From the NCBI GenBank assembly GCA_946482615.1, contig CAMLSF010000178.1:1-6951 (forward strand): 6,951 nt of DNA. Reading direction: 5' to 3'. Below, piece after piece: positions 1-5,510 of this stretch. Position 1 is the first letter of the stretch; every line of letters starts with the position of its first letter. The notes beneath the pieces are model-generated. The model saw nothing but the letters and a program-made list of their open reading frames with translations. It made no database searches and was not told where the DNA came from. A program made the translations under genes and the position numbers. This DNA comes from an uncultured Chromatiaceae bacterium. GTDB taxonomy: Bacteria; Pseudomonadota; Gammaproteobacteria; Enterobacterales; Alteromonadaceae.

Positions 1-8
1 ATCTATCT

Positions 9-1223
9 ATGCAAAGCATCCGCATCAAAGCAGCCTTGCTGCTGATCTATTTTATTTTCGCCATGCTGCTCAACAGCGTCGGCATAGTAATACTGCAAGT
101 GATCCAGAATTTTCAGGTCAGCAAAGAAGCCGCCAGTGTGCTGGAAGGGTTTAAAGACCTGCCCATTGCCATAGTGTCTTTTCTGGTGGCGTCCGCCCTG
201 CCCAAACTGGGTTACAAAAAAGCGCTGCAAATTGCCTTGTTGCTGATTGCAGGGGCTTCGGTGCTGATGCCGTTATTCCCTTCTTTTGATACCAGTAAGT
301 TATTGTTTTTCTGTGTAGGTGTGGCTTTTGCACTGACCAAAGTTTCGGTTTATGCCACTTTGGGTTTAATCACCAAAAGCAAAGCTGAACATGCTTCTGT
401 GCTGAATTTTATTGAAGGTTTTTTTATGCTGGGCGTACTGACCGCCTATTGGTTTTTTGCCGCCTTTATGACGGAAGGTTCAGGCAACGGCTGGCTGGAT
501 GTGTACTGGTATCTGGCTGGCTTAAGTCTGCTGGCTTTCGCGCTGGTCAGCTCCACCGACTTCCCGGCTTTAGAGCTGGACCCACAAAGCACAGGTGTAA
601 AGGACTTTATCGCCATGCTGAAACTCACCGCCAGGCCGCTGGTGTTTGTTTTTGTGATTTCGGCCTTTTTGTATGTGCTGATAGAACAAGGCATAGGCAG
701 CTGGTTACCTACTTTTAATAACGAAGTGCTGCATTTACCCAGCCAGTTAAGTGTGCAAATTACCAGTATTTTTGCGGCGTCTTTGGCGGCCGGGCGTTTA
801 TCTGCAGGTTTTATTTTACGTTTTATTCCCTGGCATTGGCTTTGTAATATCTGCCTGCTGGCAATGGCAGCTTTGGTGTTACTGACCTTGCCTTTAACCC
901 ACGAAATTCAGCCCGATCCGGATGTGACTTTATGGACTGCGCCTTTGTCGGCATATCTGCTGCCGCTGATAGGTTTTTTTATGGCGCCTGTTTACCCTAT
1001 GCTGAACTCGGCCATCTTAACCAGCCTGCCACAGCAACAACATGCCGCCATGACAGGCTTAATAGTAGTGTTTTCCGCTTTAGGCGGTACTACGGGTTCT
1101 ATAGTCACAGGCCATAGTTTTGCCGCTTTAGGCGGACAAACCGCCTTCTACCTGACTTTGTTGCCGCTCGGCTTATTGCTGCTGAGCAGTAATAGTTTTC
1201 ATAAACTCAAAGCAGCAGCATAA
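9..1223 (+). CDS. MFS transporter, FHS (FucP/TsgA-like) type
   Basis: Integral inner-membrane carrier of 404 residues, the usual MFS length, with about 12 hydrophobic segments spread through the protein. The TM7 region (about residues 221-235, FLYVLIEQGIGSWLPTF) and the TM10 region (about 325-336, MAPVYPMLNSAI) resemble the fucose:H+ symporter and TsgA branch. A GRLSAG loop motif at 262-267 matches the MFS motif between TM8 and TM9. A substrate cannot be named: this branch includes sugar/H+ symporters, but some members have unknown cargo. The ATG at 9 is followed directly by a short basic stretch (RIK) and TM1, as expected for an MFS start. Only 8 bases lie upstream, so no ribosome binding site or promoter can be seen and the frame is open to the left edge. 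The next gene on the same strand, a metal transporter, begins 95 bp downstream. Confidence 0.8.
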   Translation: MQSIRIKAALLLIYFIFAMLLNSVGIVILQVIQNFQVSKEAASVLEGFKDLPIAIVSFLVASALPKLGYKKALQIALLLIAGASVLMPLFPSFDTSKLLFFCVGVAFALTKVSVYATLGLITKSKAEHASVLNFIEGFFMLGVLTAYWFFAAFMTEGSGNGWLDVYWYLAGLSLLAFALVSSTDFPALELDPQSTGVKDFIAMLKLTARPLVFVFVISAFLYVLIEQGIGSWLPTFNNEVLHLPSQLSVQITSIFAASLAAGRLSAGFILRFIPWHWLCNICLLAMAALVLLTLPLTHEIQPDPDVTLWTAPLSAYLLPLIGFFMAPVYPMLNSAILTSLPQQQHAAMTGLIVVFSALGGTTGSIVTGHSFAALGGQTAFYLTLLPLGLLLLSSNSFHKLKAAA

Positions 1224-1236
1224 AAAGCCATGATTC

Positions 1237-1266
1237 AGGCTGCCGCGCTATTGCAGTGAGCAGCCT
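1237..1266 (+). other. Possible stem-loop between the MFS and ZIP genes
   Basis: AGGCTGC at 1237-1243 pairs perfectly with GCAGCCT at 1260-1266, leaving a 16-base loop. The inner CTGC (1240-1243) could instead pair with GCAG at 1253-1256, so two folds compete. The bases after the stem (TTACTTGCTC) are not a proper T-run, so this is at best a weak terminator or a processing or attenuation hairpin. The rest of the 1224-1318 gap shows no convincing promoter. Confidence 0.3.
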
Positions 1267-1307
1267 TACTTGCTCTACTGACAATCAGTTACTGCATAAA
1301 GACTCAC

Positions 1308-1313
1308 AAGGAA
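1308..1313 (+). promoter_or_regulatory. Ribosome binding site that sets the ZIP gene start
   Basis: AAGGAA lies 5 bases before the ATG at 1319. An in-frame GTG at 1256 would add 21 residues, but it has no such site and the added residues are polar and unlike a ZIP N-terminus. The ATG at 1319 is therefore preferred. Confidence 0.75.
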
Positions 1314-1318
1314 CTGTT

Positions 1319-2257
1319 ATGTCGGATCAGGTTCAATCATTGTCAGCCAACTCCGCCTGGTTTTCTGAACTGAAACAGCATGCCAGCGAACACAAACTGG
1401 CGGCTGCAGGTTTGGCTTTAGGCTTGTTTGCTGTGCTTATTTTGCTGACGCAAAGCATAGTGCATTTATCCAACTCCCCTTCTTCCGAAAACCTGAAGCT
1501 GGCGTTAATAGGCGGCACCGCAGGTTTTATTGCCACCACTTTAGGTGCTTTGCCCGCTTTGTTATTACGTAGTTTGCCTCAGGCAATGGAAGACAGTTTA
1601 TTAGGCATAGCAGCCGGCATGATGCTGGCGGCCAGTGCTTTTTCTTTGTTATTACCAGGTATTGAAGCAGGCACAGAGCTATTTCAAAGCGATAGTTTAG
1701 GTGCTTTGATCGTAGTGGCAGGTATGGCGCTTGGCGTCTTGCTGATGCTGGGTTTAGATGCCTTTACGCCACACGAACACGACAAAACCGGCCCTTGTGG
1801 CCCTGGTTATCAGGCTTGTGACCGCATCTGGTTATTTGTCTTCGCTATAGCCCTACATAACTTACCTGAAGGTATGGCTGTGGGCGTGAGTTTTGCCAAT
1901 GGTGATATGTCGGTCGGTTTACCTCTGGCCACCGCCATAGCACTGCAGGATATTCCAGAGGGTTTAGCTGTGGCTTTATCCTTAAGAGCTGCTGGCTTTA
2001 AACCGGGTTTTGCCGTTTTTGTCGCTGCAGCCAGCGGTATTTTAGAACCTTTAGGCGCGCTGATTGGTGTGGGTTTATCCAGTGGTTTTGCCACCGCTTA
2101 TCCTATGGGTTTAGGTTTGGCCGCAGGGGCTATGATTTTTGTGGTGTCGCACGAAGTGATCCCGGAAACTCATCGCAACGGCCATCAAACCGCTGCAACT
2201 TTGGGTTTAATGGTTGGTTTTGCGGTGATGATGGTATTGGATACCACTTTAGGTTAG
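1319..2257 (+). CDS. ZIP-family divalent metal transporter (GufA/BbZIP-like)
   Basis: A 312-residue membrane protein of the ZIP (SLC39) family, which moves Zn2+ or related divalent metals into the cytoplasm. The TM4 motif HNLPEG gives H180, N181 and E184. The TM5 motif QDIPEG gives Q210, D211 and E214. TM6 supplies E243 (ILEPLG), and H278-E279 (VSHEVIPE) lie in TM7. From memory of the structure, these match the two-metal site of Bordetella bronchiseptica BbZIP, with Gln-Asp in TM5 as in the GufA branch rather than the His-Glu seen in many ZIPs. The N-terminus has about 30 polar residues and then an extra hydrophobic segment. The loop near residues 150-168 holds His, Asp, Glu and two Cys and may bind metal. 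The gene ends about 10 bp from the convergent ybaK. Metal preference (Zn, Fe, Mn, Cd) cannot be read from sequence, and no metal-regulator site was recognised upstream. Confidence 0.9.
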   Translation: MSDQVQSLSANSAWFSELKQHASEHKLAAAGLALGLFAVLILLTQSIVHLSNSPSSENLKLALIGGTAGFIATTLGALPALLLRSLPQAMEDSLLGIAAGMMLAASAFSLLLPGIEAGTELFQSDSLGALIVVAGMALGVLLMLGLDAFTPHEHDKTGPCGPGYQACDRIWLFVFAIALHNLPEGMAVGVSFANGDMSVGLPLATAIALQDIPEGLAVALSLRAAGFKPGFAVFVAAASGILEPLGALIGVGLSSGFATAYPMGLGLAAGAMIFVVSHEVIPETHRNGHQTAATLGLMVGFAVMMVLDTTLG

Positions 2258-2267
2258 CAGTTAAAGA

Positions 2268-2747
2268 CTAAGCGCTTTCGTGCTGGCATAAATTCACCAG
2301 CTTAGCCTTCAGGCAAGCCTGCAGATCAGCAGGCTTGAGCCCTATCTCCAGCCCTCTTTTCCCGGCGCTGACATAAATAGTTTCAAAAGCAGCTGCCGAC
2401 TCGTCGATAAAAGTCCGTAACAGCTTTTTTTGCCCAAGCGGACTGACACCACCCAGCACATAACCACTGCTGCGCTCTACATCCGCAGCTGCGGCCATAG
2501 CGGCCTTTTTTGCACCAGCAGCTTTGGCCAGCTGTTTCATATTCAGCAGCTGATCCACAGGCACTATGGCCGTGACTAACTCTTTGCCATCCAAAGCCGC
2601 CACTAAGGTTTTAAACACCTGTGGCGCAGCTAAACCCAATTTAGTCGCCGCTTCCAGACCATAAGATTCAGCTTGAGGGTCGTGCTGGTATTCCAATACC
2701 TGATGTGGCACTTTGAGTTTTTTCAGCAGCAAAACAGCGGGTGTCAT
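2268..2747 (-). CDS. ybaK: Cys-tRNA(Pro)/Cys-tRNA(Cys) deacylase YbaK
   Basis: Cytoplasmic trans-editing enzyme of 159 residues that hydrolyses Cys mischarged onto tRNA(Pro) by prolyl-tRNA synthetase. The protein follows E. coli YbaK along its whole length: it begins MTPAV, has the catalytic-region lysine K46 in VFKTLVA, and has the GGVSPLGQKK block (about 99-108) containing the family GxSP signature, then IYVSAGKRGLEI (about 124-135). The start is the ATG at 2747. A GTG directly before it, at 2750, would add one residue, but AAGGA at 2755-2759 is 7 bases from the ATG and only 4 from the GTG, and the family starts MTPAV. The gene lies downstream of the peptidase operon on the same strand, but a hairpin terminator separates them, so it probably has its own promoter. 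It is a housekeeping gene with no evident tie to its neighbours. Confidence 0.95.
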   Translation of the reverse strand: MTPAVLLLKKLKVPHQVLEYQHDPQAESYGLEAATKLGLAAPQVFKTLVAALDGKELVTAIVPVDQLLNMKQLAKAAGAKKAAMAAAADVERSSGYVLGGVSPLGQKKLLRTFIDESAAAFETIYVSAGKRGLEIGLKPADLQACLKAKLVNLCQHESA

Positions 2748-2754
2748 CACAGCA

Positions 2755-2759
2755 TCCTT
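2755..2759 (-). promoter_or_regulatory. Ribosome binding site of ybaK
   Basis: Read on the minus strand this is AAGGA, 7 bases before the ATG at 2747 and 4 bases before the alternative GTG at 2750. The spacing favours the ATG. Confidence 0.7.
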
Positions 2760-2784
2760 TACTTGTTTTTTGGCCGCTATTGTG

Positions 2785-2816
2785 AAAACAAAGGTGCTGA
2801 AAAATCAACACCTTTG
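2785..2816 (-). terminator. Intrinsic terminator of the peptidase operon
   Basis: On the minus strand CAAAGGTG (2816-2809) pairs with CACCTTTG (2796-2789). The stem can continue past one mismatch with TGA/TCA, closing on a 4-base loop. The stem is followed at once by TTTT (2788-2785). It lies 42 bases past the stop codon of the dipeptidase gene and before ybaK, so it would end the operon transcript. The T-run is short, so some read-through into ybaK is possible. Confidence 0.65.
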
Positions 2817-2824
2817 CTTGGCTC

Positions 2825-2854
2825 GATCAATAAAGAATGGATCAATAAAGAATC
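2825..2854. repeat. Tandem 15-bp direct repeat
   Basis: Two adjoining copies of GATCAATAAAGAAT followed by one variable base (G in the first copy, C in the second), at 2825-2839 and 2840-2854. They sit just after the dipeptidase stop codon and before the terminator. The repeats are A/T-rich against a roughly balanced background. They could be a replication-slippage duplication or a protein-binding site; nothing further can be shown. Confidence 0.8.
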
Positions 2855-2857
2855 AGC

Positions 2858-4027
2858 TCAGAAAAACAAGCTGCTGCGCTCTACAGCAACACGGCCATCG
2901 GAAAATAACCAGCGGCCTTTTGCCATCACAGCTTTTAACTCCAAAGTGTTTTTATCAATCAATAACAAGTCAGCATCAGCACCAGGCTGCAACTGGCCTT
3001 TATGCGGCAGTTTTAAAATACGGGCCGGATTGGCCGTTACTACCCGCAGTGCATCCTGCACCGGCACTCCTAACCGGATGGCATCCGTCATCTCTTCGTA
3101 CAAACTGGCAATACGGCCTTCCCCTAAACCAACAAAGTTATTCTGCGCATCAAACATCGGCAACGAGGCATTGGCGTCAGATGAAAAGGTCAGATGCTGC
3201 AAATTGACGCCTGCTTGCACCGCTTGTAACAAAGCATCAGCGCATTTAATTTCGCCCTGTGCTAAATCCTGCGCCGTGGTGCTGGTGGTTAAGTCTATGT
3301 AGCCGCCCTGAGCCACATAATCAAACCCCATCTGCAGCAAGGCCTGATTGCGGTTCATATGAGTCGGATAAAACTGGCTCAGAGGGATATCTGTGCTGGA
3401 CGCCACTTGCAGCAGTTGGCTGATACCTTCAGGCGAAGGCCCGACATGTACGCTGACAATACCGGCTTTGCCAGCGAGCATACCACCAACCCGGGCCTGC
3501 GAGGCCAAACGCGCCAGCTCCTGCACTGTCGGCTGCGATGAGCGGTGATCCGCTATTGCCACTTCACCTACGCCAATAAACTTGTCGATCAGCACCAGAT
3601 CCTGCAGTAAATCGTCCATCAGGGTATAAGCCGGCACCTGATAAGAGCCGGTGTGGCAATAACAGGTTAAACCTTCTTCATCCAGCGCATGGGCCTTAGC
3701 CAGCAGATTAGTTAAAGTGCGGGTGACAGCATCCGTGCCAAGTACACCCACTAAAGTGGTCACGCCGGCTGCAATGGCATCTGTTACTTTCAGCTCAGAG
3801 GTGCGGCTGCGAAAGCCACCTTCACCACCACCACCAATAATATGGGCCAGCGAGTCAACTAAACCAGGCACAACATAACAATCGCTGGCATCGACAGTTT
3901 GTACTATGTCACCTTCAAGCTCTGCCTGAGCGCCCAACGCAGCGATGTGTTGCCCTGCCACCAGCAGGTTGGTCTGGCCCAAAGGTTCAGGCGAATAACA
4001 GATCCCATTGACTATCCTGGTGATCAT
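2858..4027 (-). CDS. iadA: Isoaspartyl dipeptidase-like M38 amidohydrolase with altered metal motif
   Basis: A 389-residue cytoplasmic metallohydrolase of the IadA family, which cleaves beta-aspartyl dipeptides. Residues that line up with E. coli IadA (numbering recalled): H62 in the HxH strand, E69 in the GGGGE loop, Y129, E155 at the metal-bridging position, R162 (DHRS), H194, H223 and R226 (PTHMNRN), D284 and S288 (SSDANAS). Glu at the bridge replaces the carboxylated Lys of E. coli. The first His of HxH is replaced: the segment reads VDSLAHIIGGGGE, with L60 where His is expected. Codon CTG is two changes from a His codon, so a single read error does not explain it. Length is normal and there are no frameshifts. 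The start ATG has AAGGA 5 bases upstream. It is the last gene of the operon, after an S51 peptidase and a permease, which suggests it hydrolyses beta-Asp-Arg or similar dipeptides. With one ligand lost, a one-metal or altered chemistry is possible. Confidence 0.88.
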   Translation of the reverse strand: MITRIVNGICYSPEPLGQTNLLVAGQHIAALGAQAELEGDIVQTVDASDCYVVPGLVDSLAHIIGGGGEGGFRSRTSELKVTDAIAAGVTTLVGVLGTDAVTRTLTNLLAKAHALDEEGLTCYCHTGSYQVPAYTLMDDLLQDLVLIDKFIGVGEVAIADHRSSQPTVQELARLASQARVGGMLAGKAGIVSVHVGPSPEGISQLLQVASSTDIPLSQFYPTHMNRNQALLQMGFDYVAQGGYIDLTTSTTAQDLAQGEIKCADALLQAVQAGVNLQHLTFSSDANASLPMFDAQNNFVGLGEGRIASLYEEMTDAIRLGVPVQDALRVVTANPARILKLPHKGQLQPGADADLLLIDKNTLELKAVMAKGRWLFSDGRVAVERSSLFF

Positions 4028-4032
4028 AAAAA

Positions 4033-4037
4033 TCCTT
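4033..4037 (-). promoter_or_regulatory. Ribosome binding site of the dipeptidase gene
   Basis: AAGGA on the minus strand, followed by five T bases and the ATG at 4027. It lies within the 34-bp gap after the permease stop codon. That gap holds no hairpin, consistent with co-transcription. Confidence 0.7.
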
Positions 4038-4061
4038 ACTTATCAATCTAACCGTTTGATG

Positions 4062-5510
4062 TTAATAACCAATAGCCACAGCCACACACATGGTCAGCAT
4101 GCTCAGGCTGGTCAGCAGCAACCAGAGCGGCCACATAGCGCGCAACCACTGGGTAAACTCCACACCAGCTATGGCTAAGGTGCCCATCAAAGCGGCCGAA
4201 GTGGGATAAAACAGATGCGCTAAACCATCGCCTAACTGAAAGGCCAGCACAGCCGTCTGGCGGCTGATGCCCACCAGATCGGACAAAGGTGCCATCAAAG
4301 GCATAGTTAAAGCGGCCTGACCTGAGCCTGAAGTGACAAAAAAATTAAAACCACTCTGAAACACCAGCATGGCCTGAGCGGCAAACAGCTCTGAGTGACC
4401 GTTAATACTGCTGGCGGCATAATGCAGCATGGTATTTAAAATGGTGGGCTGTTCAGGATTAGTACCACCCAGCAGCAAAATAATGCCCTGCGCTATCCCA
4501 ACGACCAAAGCCGCAGGTAACAACTGAGCAGCGCCTGTTTTAAAAGCGTCTACATAATCATTTAAGCTGGCATTATTCAGTTTCAGCACTGTGCCTAAGG
4601 TCATAGCCACAATAGCCATCACAAAAAACTGCGTCGCTATTTCGCGCAGAAAATAACCTTGCGTCACCACGCCCCAAACCACCCAGACCATGCCAGCCAC
4701 TAAGGTCAACACAACCAGCGAATGGCCCCAGTGAAACTGATGTTCGATCTGAAAATTGGTTGCCACATCAGCTATGCGTCTGAGCCGTTCCGCGCGCCAG
4801 ATAAACCAGGCGATATAAATCAGCGTAAAGGCCAGCCAGATGGCAATACGAAAACCCGAGCCGGATAAAGGCGGCAGGCCGGCAATACTCTGGGCTATAG
4901 CCACAGAAAAAGGATTCATCCAGGAGGTGGCAAAACCTATCTGAGTGGCACCATAAGTCAGCAGCACCGCAGTAATAGCGTCATAACCCAGCATGCGTAC
5001 CAAAGGCACCAGCAAAATAGCAAAAGCCATCGCCTCTTCACCCATGCCAAAAATAGCGCCGCCTAAGGAAAAAAACAGCGCCATCACAGGCAATAACAAC
5101 CGGGCTTTATGCTGCATTTTGCTGATCAACAGCTTCAGCAACTCATCCACAGCTCCGGTGCGCAGCAGCACACCAAAACTGCCGCCCACCAGCAGAATAA
5201 AAATAATCACACCTATGGCTGAGCCATTTCTGGAACCCGAGGTCATGCCGTCAAAAAATGCCGTCAGCACACCGGTTTTTTCGCCGTCGGCAAATAAAGC
5301 CACAGCCTGAGGCTCGCCGTTATGGGCTATGCGGAAACTGTCAGCCAGCAACAACTGCCGTCCTGTGTTGGCATCCAAAGCAGTATCAAACTGGCCTTGC
5401 GGCAGCATCAGAGTCAGCAAGGCTGAACAAAGTAAGACCGCAAATACAATGAGTAAGGTATCTGGCATACGCCAGCCAGCGGCTTTGATCCCAGTGGGCA
5501 AATCACTCAT
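4062..5510 (-). CDS. YfcC-family (DcuC/ArsB-NhaD-like) permease
   Basis: Inner-membrane permease of 482 residues with many hydrophobic segments, of the YfcC family (DcuC-type anaerobic C4-dicarboxylate and basic amino-acid carriers). Signature stretches are FGMGEEAMAF (about 154-163), GFATSWMNPFSVAIAQ (about 192-207), VTSGSGQAALTMPLMAPLSDL (about 392-412) and LAFQLGDGLAHLFYPTSA (about 422-439). These correspond to the two re-entrant-loop halves typical of the fold. A polar stretch after TM1 (about 38-85) is probably periplasmic. Relatives carry dicarboxylates or exchange arginine and ornithine. Here it lies between a cyanophycinase-like peptidase and an isoaspartyl dipeptidase, so the inferred cargo is a beta-aspartyl dipeptide or a product amino acid. 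Its start overlaps the end of the upstream gene by 8 bp (ATGAGTGA), which suggests translational coupling. AGGTGA lies just upstream. Family confidence is high; substrate confidence is low. Confidence 0.85.
   Translation of the reverse strand: MSDLPTGIKAAGWRMPDTLLIVFAVLLCSALLTLMLPQGQFDTALDANTGRQLLLADSFRIAHNGEPQAVALFADGEKTGVLTAFFDGMTSGSRNGSAIGVIIFILLVGGSFGVLLRTGAVDELLKLLISKMQHKARLLLPVMALFFSLGGAIFGMGEEAMAFAILLVPLVRMLGYDAITAVLLTYGATQIGFATSWMNPFSVAIAQSIAGLPPLSGSGFRIAIWLAFTLIYIAWFIWRAERLRRIADVATNFQIEHQFHWGHSLVVLTLVAGMVWVVWGVVTQGYFLREIATQFFVMAIVAMTLGTVLKLNNASLNDYVDAFKTGAAQLLPAALVVGIAQGIILLLGGTNPEQPTILNTMLHYAASSINGHSELFAAQAMLVFQSGFNFFVTSGSGQAALTMPLMAPLSDLVGISRQTAVLAFQLGDGLAHLFYPTSAALMGTLAIAGVEFTQWLRAMWPLWLLLTSLSMLTMCVAVAIGY

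Noticed and set aside
1256..1318. GTG start giving the ZIP protein 21 more residues
   Set aside because: A good AAGGAA site sits just before the ATG at 1319, and the extra residues do not look like part of the family.
2258..2267. Bidirectional terminator between the convergent ZIP and ybaK genes
   Set aside because: Only about 10 bp separate them, and the nearby CTTTA/TAAAG pairing is short and A/T-rich. No convincing hairpin with a T-run.
2779..2808. Possible sigma-70 promoter for ybaK on the minus strand (TTGATT, 18 bases, CACAAT)
   Set aside because: Only 4 of 6 matches in each box, and it overlaps the terminator hairpin. Too weak to list, though ybaK does need a promoter near here.
2673..3302. 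Long + strand open frames across the ybaK start and dipeptidase region
   Set aside because: They lie opposite clearly conserved minus-strand genes, and their products are low-complexity with no family features.
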